A stretch of 64,000 nucleotides of DNA from Negativicoccus massiliensis. Lineage in GTDB: Bacteria; Bacillota; Negativicutes; Veillonellales; Negativicoccaceae. Shown piece by piece: positions 31,892-41,351 of this stretch. The position numbers and the translations under genes were made by a program. The DNA lies in contig LT700188.1 in assembly GCA_900155405.1 (NCBI GenBank), positions 992,001 to 1,056,000 on the forward strand, read 5' to 3'. Under the pieces are notes generated by a model. That model was not told where the DNA came from and made no database searches. It saw nothing but the letters and a program-made list of their open reading frames with translations. Every line of letters begins with the position of its first letter. Position 1 is the stretch's first letter.

Positions 31892-33274
31892 TTAGAACAA
31901 CAAGAAGTTCGCGAGCACGAGTGTGATACAAGAACCGATCATCGGGATCGCGGTACGTTTGACAAGATCGAACGACGAGATGTTCGCCATGCCGCTGACG
32001 ACGATAATAACGGCCGTAATCGGCGAAATCGCGCGGGCGGAGCTGGCGATGAAGTGCATCGGCAAGATCATCGTTACCGCGGCAATACCGCTCTTGGCGG
32101 CGATATCCGGAACGAGGTTGGCGAACGCGAAGAACGGAGCGTTACCCGAACCCATAACGACGGCGCACACGCCGATGATGGCGATCATGACGAGCGAAAG
32201 CGCGATCGCGCCGAAGCCGCTGCTTTGCGTGCCGGAGATCAGCGCGTCGATCATGCCGCTGACCATGAGGCCGCGGGCGAACGTTTCACCGGCGACGATC
32301 AACGTGACGACGTTGGCCATCTGACGGCCCATGCCGTCAAAGAAAATTTGCAACTCTTCCGCTACCTGCTTGCCATTGCGGGTGCGGATATACTGTGCCA
32401 GCATGCCGACGGCGGTACCGATGAGCATCGCCTTGATGATGTCCATCTTAATGTCGGGAATCATCAACGGGCTGAAGACCAAAATCAAAGCCAAAGGAAC
32501 GATCGGCAACAACGCGTAAATAAGAGGCGGATGCGCATTGTCCAAGTTCACGTTCTCGGTCGATACTTCGACATCTTCTTTGCGCATCGGTTGCACTACG
32601 TGACCGTCGCGTTTATCCATGTATTTTTGGGTAAAATAATGCAAAATCGCGACCACCGGGAAGACGCAGAGCGCTACCGGCACCTGGTAATCATGCCAGT
32701 ACATTACCGGATCGATGCCGGAAAGTTCCGCCGCGAAAATCGTACCGGTGTCACTCGGGCTCCAGTCGAGGCAAAGCGTGGTCGCGATCGCGGCCGCGGC
32801 CGAAAGGCGGCTGACGCCGAGCGCTACCAGGATCGGGAACATCGTTACCATCAAGAGCATCGCCAAGCCCGACGCGCTGTTAATGGCCAGACCCAGTACC
32901 ATGCCGAGCGCCCAGCAGGCGGACAAAACGAGGTACGGCGATTTTAAGCGCAAGAGCGGCTGGATTGTCAGGTTGACGAGCGCGCGGCTCGCGCCGATGT
33001 GATCCATGTAGCGGGCGAAACCGGCGACGGCCATAATGTTCAAGCCGAGTTTACCGGCGCGCGAGGAAAGCACCGAACGAATAAATTCAAAGAGATCGAA
33101 GAGCAAAGAACCGGTGCTGCCTTTGCCGCCCGGGAAGATTTCCCCGTACCCTGCAATGACGGACACGAGCATCAGGAACATGCCGCCGATGAATAAAATG
33201 GTCTGCGGTTTATAGCGCTTCACAATGAAGTAGGCCACCCAGACGGTTACCAAAAGTGCCAATACAATATTCAC
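31892..33274 (-). CDS. dcuC: C4-dicarboxylate carrier of the DcuC family
   Basis: The 460-residue protein has about 12 membrane helices and the DcuC layout: NIVLALLVTVWVAYFIVKRY, GLAINSASGLAMLLMVTMFP, CLDWSPSDTGTIFAAELSG, VMGSGNAPFFAFANLVPD and SSARAISPITAVIIVVSG. DcuC carries C4-dicarboxylates, in E. coli mainly succinate efflux during fermentation. I chose GTG 33274 because GGGGTGAT lies 5 bases upstream; the earlier ATG at 33313 has no ribosome site. An extended -10 TGCTATAAT lies at 33342-33334. A role in succinate export or dicarboxylate exchange fits this group of bacteria. Confidence 0.9.
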   Translation of the reverse strand: MNIVLALLVTVWVAYFIVKRYKPQTILFIGGMFLMLVSVIAGYGEIFPGGKGSTGSLLFDLFEFIRSVLSSRAGKLGLNIMAVAGFARYMDHIGASRALVNLTIQPLLRLKSPYLVLSACWALGMVLGLAINSASGLAMLLMVTMFPILVALGVSRLSAAAAIATTLCLDWSPSDTGTIFAAELSGIDPVMYWHDYQVPVALCVFPVVAILHYFTQKYMDKRDGHVVQPMRKEDVEVSTENVNLDNAHPPLIYALLPIVPLALILVFSPLMIPDIKMDIIKAMLIGTAVGMLAQYIRTRNGKQVAEELQIFFDGMGRQMANVVTLIVAGETFARGLMVSGMIDALISGTQSSGFGAIALSLVMIAIIGVCAVVMGSGNAPFFAFANLVPDIAAKSGIAAVTMILPMHFIASSARAISPITAVIIVVSGMANISSFDLVKRTAIPMIGSCITLVLANFLLF

Positions 33275-33456
33275 AACATCACCCCTCACAACCCTTACTA
33301 AGCTTATATTCACAAAGCTTATATATTGGTATTATTATAGCATGATAAAGAATAAAAACGGCTATAAAATTTTTGGGATAGGGGCGTATTTTTTGCTGTT
33401 TACGCATATGAACTTGCCATAACGCGCTGCACTTCCGGTTATTCGCCAAATACGCA

Positions 33457-33482
33457 CAAAAAAACCGCCGTGCGGCGGTTTT
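33457..33482 (-). terminator. Terminator after ArsR-family gene
   Basis: AAAACCGCCG/CGGCGGTTTT stem; its right end touches the stop codon of the arsR-like gene. Confidence 0.85.
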
Positions 33483-33826
33483 TATTCGAAATCACAAACT
33501 TGCGCGTCCTCTTTGCAATACTTAATCTGCTGGCATATACATTTGTCTTTTTCGCGGAAAAGTTGAGGCAAGAAGCGCAACAATTCTTCAAAACGCTCTT
33601 CATTGATTGAATAGCGAGTCCATAAACCTTCGCGACGGGATTTGACAATCCTCGCTTCGACAAGAATTTTCATGTGGTAACTCAGCGTCGACTGCGAGAG
33701 CGAAAAACTCTGCAGAATATCGCAGGCGGAGAGTTCGGAACAGGAAAGCATATCGACAATGCGCAGACGCGTTTCGTCGCTCAATGCTTTGAAAATATCG
33801 GCGTAGGTTTTGTAAGTGAGTTCCAT
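33482..33826 (-). CDS. ArsR/SmtB-family metalloid- or metal-responsive regulator
   Basis: The 114-residue protein is a winged helix: YADIFKALSDETRLRIVDML, SELSACDILQSFSLSQSTLS (recognition helix) and YHMKILVEARIVKSRREGLW. A Cys in the alpha3 segment ELSAC, another in LSCSEL, and a Cys-rich tail CICQQIKYC..C could bind As(III), Cd(II) or a similar ion. ArsR proteins release DNA on metal binding. ATG 33826 with AAAGGA is preferred. No arsenic efflux gene is adjacent, so the target is elsewhere or the flanking carriers. Confidence 0.88.
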   Translation of the reverse strand: MELTYKTYADIFKALSDETRLRIVDMLSCSELSACDILQSFSLSQSTLSYHMKILVEARIVKSRREGLWTRYSINEERFEELLRFLPQLFREKDKCICQQIKYCKEDAQVCDFE

Positions 33827-34127
33827 GTCAAAATTCCTTTCTGTATCGGTCGCGGGGATGATCTGCAGCGACGCGTTCCGCGCATGCGTGCGCAAGTCGG
33901 CGCAACCGATGCGGCAGATCTTTCCGGCGCTTGCGATTTGCTTCACGGGTTTCGGTCCGAAGCGTTTACGGGAGCGTATTGCCTTTGTTCGGCGCTTCAC
34001 CAGTAAAAATCGCAAATTCCAATCGCATGATTTTATATTGAAAATATTCTTTCTATTACTTTACCCGATTTTGACGGTATTGTCAAAATTTTCGATATGG
34101 TGTTGAAAGGATTATTTTTGCGAAATC
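33827..34127 (-). promoter_or_regulatory. Leader region with operator-like dyad
   Basis: No gene is supportable here. ATTTTGAC-GGTATT-GTCAAAAT (34068-34089) is a perfect 8-bp inverted repeat. It overlaps a minus-strand -35 TTGACA (34086-34081) whose -10 TAAAGT lies 17 bases further on (34063-34058). It may control the arsR-like gene, leaving a long leader (~230 bases). Confidence 0.5.
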
Positions 34128-34155
34128 AAAAGGAGAGCCCGCGGGCTCTCCTTTG
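34126..34155 (-). terminator. Terminator after symporter gene
   Basis: AAAGGAGAGCCCG/CGGGCTCTCCTTT stem. Confidence 0.88.
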
Positions 34156-34169
34156 AAAAAGGGGATTAT

Positions 34170-35429
34170 TTATAATGCGACGGCTTCTTCATTGACGCTC
34201 GTTTCACTTTCCGTTTTTTCCTGCGCGATATTTTTGCCTTCCCATTGATTGACAATGGCGGCGCAGGTCATATCGCCCGTGACGTTTAAGCAGGTGCGGA
34301 TCATGTCCAAAATGCGATCGACGCCGGCGACAAGCGCGATGCCTTCTAACGGCAAACCGGTGGTTTGCAAGACCAGCATGAGCATGATCATGCCGGCGCC
34401 CGGAACACCCGCGGTACCGATGGAAGCGAGGGTCGCCGTCAGAATAATCATTAATTGGTGAGCGATATCGAGGTTGATGCCGTAAACCTGCGCGATGAAG
34501 ATCGCGCAAACGCCCTGATAAATCGCCGTGCCGTCCATGTTGATGGTCGCGCCCAAGGGCAATACGAAACTGGTAACGGATTTATCTATGTTCAAGTTTT
34601 CTTCGCAGCATTGCATCGACACCGGTAATGTACCCGAGGAACTCGAAGTGGTAAAGGCCACGGCCATGGCAGGGAAAACGGCGCGGAAGAAAGTCAGCGG
34701 GCTCAATTTACCCAGCATTCGCACCAAGCCGCCGTAAATAACGGCGACATGAATGAGACTCGCCAGCGCCGCCACGCCGATCAATTTCATCAGCGGCAAC
34801 AGGACCGACGCGCCGCTTGCCGCGACGACCGGCACGATCAGACCGAACACGCCGATCGGTGCGAGCTGCATGATCCACGCGGTGACTTTGTACATGACTT
34901 CGGCGAGGCCGGTGAAGAAACGTTCCACGACGTGCGCTTTTTGACCGACGGCGAGGATGCCGCAACCGAAGAGCAGCGCGAAGAAAATAATTTGCAGCAT
35001 ATTGCCTTCCGCCAGCGCTTTGATCGGATTCGTCGGAATGATACCGAGCAGTACGGATGCGATCGAAGGAGCTTCTTTCACTTTCACGCTGAGTTCACCG
35101 GTCGGCAGCACGAAACCCGCGCCGACGCTTAACGCGTTGGCTAGCACCAGACCGAGCGTGACGGCAAAACCGGTCGTCAGCATGTAAAAGCCGAATGCTT
35201 TGCCGCCGATCGCGCCGAGGCGTTTGATGTCACCCAAGCCGCACACACCGACGATCAGCGAGGCGAATACGAGCGGAACGATAATCAATTTAATACAATT
35301 CAGGAACAATGTGCCGAGCGGTTTGATCCAAGCGGTCGCGATGGCGGGACTGCCCTGCAACATGAGCCCGACGATAACCCCCAAAATGAGCGCGATGAAA
35401 ATGCGCGCCGATAAACCTAAGTTTTTCAT
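34170..35429 (-). CDS. Dicarboxylate/amino acid:cation symporter (DAACS family)
   Basis: The 419-residue protein carries the GltP/DctA family marks: LIIVPLVFASLIVGVCGLGD, the serine-rich loop TTSSSSGTLPVSMQC, NMDGTAIYQGVCAIF (Na+ and substrate site) and SIGTAGVPGAGMIMLML, then VDRILDMIRTCLNVTGD. These trimeric elevator transporters import glutamate, aspartate or C4-dicarboxylates with Na+ or H+. The Arg in DMIRTCLN favours an acidic amino acid (Arg near this site coordinates the side-chain carboxylate in GltPh), but this is only a hint. GGGGAG precedes ATG. Confidence 0.92.
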   Translation of the reverse strand: MKNLGLSARIFIALILGVIVGLMLQGSPAIATAWIKPLGTLFLNCIKLIIVPLVFASLIVGVCGLGDIKRLGAIGGKAFGFYMLTTGFAVTLGLVLANALSVGAGFVLPTGELSVKVKEAPSIASVLLGIIPTNPIKALAEGNMLQIIFFALLFGCGILAVGQKAHVVERFFTGLAEVMYKVTAWIMQLAPIGVFGLIVPVVAASGASVLLPLMKLIGVAALASLIHVAVIYGGLVRMLGKLSPLTFFRAVFPAMAVAFTTSSSSGTLPVSMQCCEENLNIDKSVTSFVLPLGATINMDGTAIYQGVCAIFIAQVYGINLDIAHQLMIILTATLASIGTAGVPGAGMIMLMLVLQTTGLPLEGIALVAGVDRILDMIRTCLNVTGDMTCAAIVNQWEGKNIAQEKTESETSVNEEAVAL

Positions 35430-35900
35430 GTCTTTCTCCCCTTTTCTATTGTTTTATACAGGTATCATTATAAAAAGAAGATACGCGAATAACAATAGCG
35501 TATACTGAAAAATACTGTATACATAATTTTGAACGGGGCGAACATTTAAAAATAATATGCAAAAATATTTTGGAAGAAAATGGGTGTTCACTTGTGTTTA
35601 GGGGATTTCGTAAAAAATGAATCAGAACGAAACGGAGATAAACCATCTTAATCATTCGTGCTTTGTATACAATATACTTGTGTAGGCAAAAGAAAAATAC
35701 TTGTGCGTACGAAATAAAGGCGGTTCGTTTGGCGATGTGCGTGACGAGGGCGAATAAGCGCAAGAACTTCTCTTAGGATCGGTCCAAACGGTGTGGAAGC
35801 GGATAGGAACGATTGCGCGGCTTGTATTTTCTGTTTGGAGCATGATCGTTTTTATAGAGTATAAACATACGTAAGTCTGCCGAGAAGTGAAAATGGGCAC
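35430..35900. other. AT-rich intergenic region with dyad
   Basis: About 470 bases with no supportable gene. GTATAC-N11-GTATAC (35500-35522) lies 70 bases upstream of the symporter start and is a possible operator. A weak 105-codon minus-strand frame here (35446-35763) has no ribosome site or recognisable product. Confidence 0.4.
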
Positions 35901-35901
35901 A

Positions 35902-35933
35902 AAAAAAGAACGCGCTCGCGCGTTCTTTTTTAT
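35902..35933 (-). terminator. Terminator after purA
   Basis: AAAAAGAACGCG-CTCG-CGCGTTCTTTTT stem with T run on the minus strand. Confidence 0.9.
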
Positions 35934-35937
35934 ATGC

Positions 35938-37242
<1,305 letters not shown>

Positions 37243-38535
37243 TTATAAGCCGAAGCGTGCGAAGACCTCGTCCACGTGCGTCAGCATGGCGTGCGGATCG
37301 AAACGGGCGCGAATTTCATCTTCATTTAAATAGCGACGGATATCTTTATCTTTCAACAGATTTTCGAGGAAGTCTTCCCCTTCCAGCCAACGTTTCATCG
37401 CGTTGCGCTGTACCCAGCGGTACGCGTCGTCGCGCATCGCACCTTTGTCGACAAGCGCCAAAAGCACGCGTTGGCTGTAGATGAGACCGCCGGTTTTGTT
37501 CAGGTTGGCGCGCATGGTATCCGGATAGACGAGCAGTTTATCGACGACGCGCGTGAAAATCTGCAGCATGTAGTCCAACGTGATCGTCGCGTCGGCCAAG
37601 ATGACGCGTTCGACCGAGGAGTGCGAGATGTCGCGTTCATGCCACAGCGCCACGTCTTCGAGCGCCGGAATACTGTAACCGCGCATGACGCGCGCGAGAC
37701 CGCTGACGCGTTCGCAGGTGATCGGGTTGCGTTTGTGCGGCATGGCCGACGAACCTTTTTGTTTCGGCGAGAAATATTCTTCCGCTTCACGAATATCCGT
37801 GCGTTGCAGGTTGCGGATTTCGGTGGCGAATTTGTCCAGGGAGCTGGCGATGACGGCGAGCGTCGTGATGTAGGCCGCATGGCGATCACGCTGCAACACC
37901 TGCGTCGAAATCTTGGCCGGCGTGAGGCCCAATTTTTCGCAAACGTATTTTTCTACGAAGGGATCGACGTTAGCGTACGTTCCGACCGCGCCGGAAATTT
38001 TACCGACGGCGATTTCTTCACGGGCCGTACGCAGACGGCGCAGATTGCGTTCCGTCTCATCGTACCAAAGGAGCAATTTCAGACCGAATGTGGTCGGTTC
38101 CGCGTGAATGCCGTGCGTCCGGCCGACCATTTCCGTATATTTGAATTCCACGGCGCGGCGACGCAATACTTCGTGGAACGCTTCCAGGTCTTTGATTAAA
38201 AGATCGGTCGCGTCGCAGAGCATCGAGCAGAGCGCGGTGTCCTTGACATCCGTCGAGGTGAGACCCATGTGGATGTATTTCGAATCTTCGCCGACGAATT
38301 CGCCGACGGCGGTTAAAAAGGAAATAATGTCATGGTTGATTTCCGCTTCGATTTCATGAATGCGTTCCACTTTGAAATCCGCTTTTTCACGAATCGTTTT
38401 CACGGCTTCTTTCGGAATGACGCCTAACTCCGCCTGCGCTTCACAAGCGTAAATTTCGACATCAAGCATGCGGCGGAATTCGTGTTCTTCCGTCCAAATT
38501 TTACCCATTTCGGGTTTCGTATAACGTTCAATCAT
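37243..38535 (-). CDS. purB: Adenylosuccinate lyase
   Basis: The 430-residue enzyme has the fumarase/aspartase superfamily signature GSSAMPHKRNPI (about residue 262), GLTSTDVKDTA and GRTHGIHAEPTTFGLK (catalytic His). It splits adenylosuccinate to AMP and fumarate and acts also on SAICAR. AAAGGAGG precedes ATG, which overlaps the end of the preceding oxidoreductase gene by 8 bases. The fumarate made feeds the succinate pathway. Confidence 0.97.
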   Translation of the reverse strand: MIERYTKPEMGKIWTEEHEFRRMLDVEIYACEAQAELGVIPKEAVKTIREKADFKVERIHEIEAEINHDIISFLTAVGEFVGEDSKYIHMGLTSTDVKDTALCSMLCDATDLLIKDLEAFHEVLRRRAVEFKYTEMVGRTHGIHAEPTTFGLKLLLWYDETERNLRRLRTAREEIAVGKISGAVGTYANVDPFVEKYVCEKLGLTPAKISTQVLQRDRHAAYITTLAVIASSLDKFATEIRNLQRTDIREAEEYFSPKQKGSSAMPHKRNPITCERVSGLARVMRGYSIPALEDVALWHERDISHSSVERVILADATITLDYMLQIFTRVVDKLLVYPDTMRANLNKTGGLIYSQRVLLALVDKGAMRDDAYRWVQRNAMKRWLEGEDFLENLLKDKDIRRYLNEDEIRARFDPHAMLTHVDEVFARFGL

Positions 38536-39931
38536 GCGAATGGCCTCCTTTGGCTTCGGTTTCCCGACGGCGGATCTCGCGACCCACGATAACGCCGGCG
38601 ACAGATGCCTGAATCAGACCGCGGGTGATACCGGCTCCGTCACCGGCGGCGAAAAAGTTGGGAATAGTCGTTTCCAATTGATCGGATAATTGCAGGCGCG
38701 AGGAATAGAATTTCGCTTCCACGCCGTATAACAGCGTGTGTCGCGAATTCGCTCCGGGTGCGACGGCATCCAGTGCTTCAAACATTTCCATAATATCGAC
38801 CAGATGGCGATACGGCAGTACCAGCGAGAGATCGCCGGGCGTCGCCGACGGCATCGTCGGATGGACCAGACCGCGGCGGATCCGTTCGGGCGTCGAGCGA
38901 CGTCCGTCACGTAAATCGCCGAGCCGTTGCACGATCGGGCCGTCGCCCAAAAGATTGGCGAGACGGGCGATCGATTTACCGTAGGCGATCGGTTCTTTGA
39001 ACGGCTGCGTGAAACGTTTTGAAACGAGCAGCGCGAAGTTCGTGTTGGGACTTTTCTTGTGCGCGTAGCTGTGTCCGTTCACCGTCAGCAGGCCGCCGTT
39101 GTTTTCCGTGACGACAAAGCCGTTCGGATTCATGCAAAAAGTGCGCACCTGATCGTCAAATGAGCGCGAGAAGTAAAGCAACTTCGACTCGTAAACGATA
39201 TCGGTAATGTGTTGGAAGATTTCCGCGGGCGTTTCGACACGTACGCCGATATCGACGGCGTTGCTCGAAAGTTCAAGACCGTAATGCTTGGCCTGCGTCA
39301 CGAACCATTCTGAACCTTCGCGCCCCGGCGCGGCGACGAGGTACTTGGCGCCGATATATTCGTCGCCGACCTTGACGCCTTGCACGCGTCCGCCTTCAAA
39401 CACGAGTTCGGTCACTTCCGTATCGCAACGGATATCGACTTTACCCGCGAGCGCTTCGCGCATGTTCTTCAGGATTTCGACGTTGACATCCGTGCCGAGA
39501 TGGCGAATACGCGCCGGGATCAGCGCGAGATCAGCGGCGGCCGCGCGCCGTTTCAGCTGCGCGATCGCTTCCGCGTGCTCATCGCCGTAGACCTTGCGAT
39601 CCGCCCCGCCGTATTGACTGTATACGGCATCGACATGGTCGATCTCTTTTTGCAGGGCGGCCTTGCTCATGAAGTCATCCAAATTGCCGCCGTACTCCGT
39701 TGTCAGCGTCAGCTTGCCGTCGGAAAACGCGCCGGCGCCGCCCCAGCCGCAAACGATATTTCGGCGGCGCTCTTCAAGCGGCGTCGCACGATCCGCGTTT
39801 TGGGACGCGCGCGTGGCGATGTCATGCCCTTTTTCCAGGATTAAGACTTTTTGTCCGGTATCGGCCAGCTCCAGCGCCGTGAAAATTCCGGCGGGTCCGG
39901 CGCCAATAATGACCACGTCGTAATCGGCCAA
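38528..39931 (-). CDS. FAD-dependent oxidoreductase
   Basis: The 467-residue protein begins with the dinucleotide-binding motif VVIIGAGPAGIFTALELADT, has CGWGGAGAFSDGKLTL, a large insertion, and ends with the FAD site FFAAGDGAGITRGLIQASVA. It belongs to the NAD(P)/FAD-dependent dehydrogenase group seen beside purB/purA in some Firmicutes; substrate unknown. The start appears to be TTG (39931) with GGAAGG upstream. It is the first gene of an operon with purB and purA and has a strong upstream hairpin. Confidence 0.85.
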   Translation of the reverse strand: MADYDVVIIGAGPAGIFTALELADTGQKVLILEKGHDIATRASQNADRATPLEERRRNIVCGWGGAGAFSDGKLTLTTEYGGNLDDFMSKAALQKEIDHVDAVYSQYGGADRKVYGDEHAEAIAQLKRRAAAADLALIPARIRHLGTDVNVEILKNMREALAGKVDIRCDTEVTELVFEGGRVQGVKVGDEYIGAKYLVAAPGREGSEWFVTQAKHYGLELSSNAVDIGVRVETPAEIFQHITDIVYESKLLYFSRSFDDQVRTFCMNPNGFVVTENNGGLLTVNGHSYAHKKSPNTNFALLVSKRFTQPFKEPIAYGKSIARLANLLGDGPIVQRLGDLRDGRRSTPERIRRGLVHPTMPSATPGDLSLVLPYRHLVDIMEMFEALDAVAPGANSRHTLLYGVEAKFYSSRLQLSDQLETTIPNFFAAGDGAGITRGLIQASVAGVIVGREIRRRETEAKGGHSHD

Positions 39932-39960
39932 GGAAATCTTCCTTCCTTACTCATAAAAAC

Positions 39961-39992
39961 AGCTCAAAAAAGTGCGGGGACTTTTTTGAGCT
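39961..39992 (-). promoter_or_regulatory. 5' leader hairpin (attenuator-like) of oxidoreductase-purB-purA operon
   Basis: A perfect 13-bp inverted repeat AGCTCAAAAAAGT-GCGGGG-ACTTTTTTGAGCT lies in the leader. On the minus strand it is followed by GTTTTT, terminator-like, and it lies between the promoter and the start codon, so it may act as an attenuator. No competing antiterminator stem is obvious. Confidence 0.55.
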
Positions 39993-40012
39993 CTCTGTTA
40001 TTTCCCTTTCAC

Positions 40013-40041
40013 ATAATACCAGCAGGAAGGTAGACTGTCAA
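40013..40041 (-). promoter_or_regulatory. Promoter of oxidoreductase-purB-purA operon
   Basis: Minus strand TTGACA (40041-40036), 17-base spacer, TATTAT (40018-40013). Confidence 0.8.
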
Positions 40042-40137
40042 TAAATATCGAACAATTCACAAAAGAAATATAAAATCGTTCGCAATTTTTTGAGGAGGTG
40101 TATTTCGTAGATCAAATGGGGCATGCTTGCGTAAATA

Positions 40138-40162
40138 AAAAACCGGCTTGCGCCGGTTTTAA
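40138..40162 (-). terminator. Terminator after lrgB-like gene
   Basis: AAAACCGGC-TTGC-GCCGGTTTT stem, downstream of the minus-strand gene. Confidence 0.85.
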
Positions 40163-40165
40163 AAT

Positions 40166-40855
40166 TTAAAATATATGCAACAGCAACGGAACGAGAAAAG
40201 GTGCGATGAGAGCGGTGATGACACCCATGAAAATCATCGCCACCGACGCCATGACGCCGGCCTTTTCATTCTCTTCGTACGCGCGCGCCGTGCCCGTGCC
40301 GTGCGCTGTAAAGCCGAAGAGCAACCCTTTCAGCAAGGGATTGCGGATATTCAAAAACCGAATGATCGCGACCGTCATCAACATGCCGATCACGCCCGTC
40401 AAAATAACGAATACCGCGGTGATCGTTTCATTGCCGCCGAGCATCACCGAGACGTTCATCGCCAGCGGCGTCGTGATGGAACGCGGCGCGAGACTCAGCA
40501 CGTAGCTTTCATCCACGCCGAAGAGGTGCACGATGCCCATCGTCGTCGTGATCGCGGTGATGGCCGCGACGATGCCGACAATCGAAAGCTCCGCCAGATA
40601 TTTTCGGATTAAGTTTTGTTGCCGGTAAAGCGGCACGGCGAATGCCACCGTCGCCGGTCCCAACAGCCATTGCAACACCGAACCGCCGCCGCGGTATTCT
40701 TCATACGGCACGCCCGCAAAAAGCAGCAACGCGACAATCGCGATCGGACATAAGACGAGCGGCATGAACCAAAGCGAACCGGTACGCAGGTACAATGCCT
40801 TGATCAGGTAGTAGGCCGCGAGCGTTCCGCATAGGGAGAGTATAATCGCGATCAT
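40166..40855 (-). CDS. LrgB/CidB-family membrane protein
   Basis: The 229-residue protein has the LrgB pattern: GGGSVLQWLLGPATVAFAVP, LSLAPRSITTPLAMNVS (conserved helix), and FGFTAHGTGTARAYEENEKA near the C-terminus, with about seven membrane helices. With LrgA/CidA it controls murein hydrolase activity and overflow-metabolite (pyruvate or acetate-type) uptake. I chose ATG 40855, overlapping the LrgA stop by 4 bases (ATGA). A LysR regulator is divergent. Lrg or Cid subtype not distinguishable here. Confidence 0.92.
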   Translation of the reverse strand: MIAIILSLCGTLAAYYLIKALYLRTGSLWFMPLVLCPIAIVALLLFAGVPYEEYRGGGSVLQWLLGPATVAFAVPLYRQQNLIRKYLAELSIVGIVAAITAITTTMGIVHLFGVDESYVLSLAPRSITTPLAMNVSVMLGGNETITAVFVILTGVIGMLMTVAIIRFLNIRNPLLKGLLFGFTAHGTGTARAYEENEKAGVMASVAMIFMGVITALIAPFLVPLLLHIF

Positions 40856-41226
40856 AACCGTTTCCATCCTTTCCGTCGCGCGCGCATCACCAGCACCGTG
40901 CACAGCGAAATGATCCACAACACGATCAGGATGCTGATCGCCACCGCGCTGATGAGTTTCGAGCCGAGCACGCCGAATAAATCGGTATACTGCATGATGC
41001 CGACGGCCGGCGGAATAAAAAACAGGAGCAGATCGCGAATTAAGAGATCCGCGCCGTCTTCCACCCATTCCAGTCGCACGATTTTGTATTGGAGCGCGAT
41101 GAACAGCAGCGCCATGCCCAAGAGCGCGCCGGGGATCGGCACGCCGATCGCGCGTACGGTTCGTTCACTCAAATAAAAAATGCCGCTTAAAAGGACGATT
41201 TGCCAAGCGGCCCTAAACCACCACAT
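40852..41226 (-). CDS. LrgA/CidA-family holin-like protein
   Basis: The 124-residue protein has four membrane helices and the CidA/LrgA motif GVPIPGALLGMALLFIAL, followed by DLLLFFIPPAVGIMQY. Its C-terminus is strongly basic (RARRKGWKRL). It is a holin-like partner of LrgB. TAGGAG precedes ATG. First gene of the lrgAB-like pair and divergent from the LysR regulator. Confidence 0.92.
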   Translation of the reverse strand: MWWFRAAWQIVLLSGIFYLSERTVRAIGVPIPGALLGMALLFIALQYKIVRLEWVEDGADLLIRDLLLFFIPPAVGIMQYTDLFGVLGSKLISAVAISILIVLWIISLCTVLVMRARRKGWKRL

Positions 41227-41303
41227 AAAATTCTCCTAAAATGGTAAATATATAGTAAAATAAGAACAATGAGGCGCAAAGGCCTGTTAAGTCCACAGAA
41301 AAT

Positions 41304-41320
41304 AGTAGATTTATTCTACT
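41304..41320. promoter_or_regulatory. Candidate LysR-type operator
   Basis: Perfect inverted repeat AGTAGA-TTTAT-TCTACT lies between the divergent lrgA-like and lysR-like genes, 30 bases before the regulator start. It fits the T-N11-A pattern of LysR-type binding sites (TAGATTTATTCTA). Confidence 0.6.
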
Positions 41321-41351
41321 CTCTTCATCGGTAAAAGTAAAGGGGAAGCTC

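Noticed and set aside
35446-35763. 105-codon minus-strand frame in the AT-rich gap
   Set aside because: No Shine-Dalgarno sequence, no family, and it overlaps probable promoter DNA.
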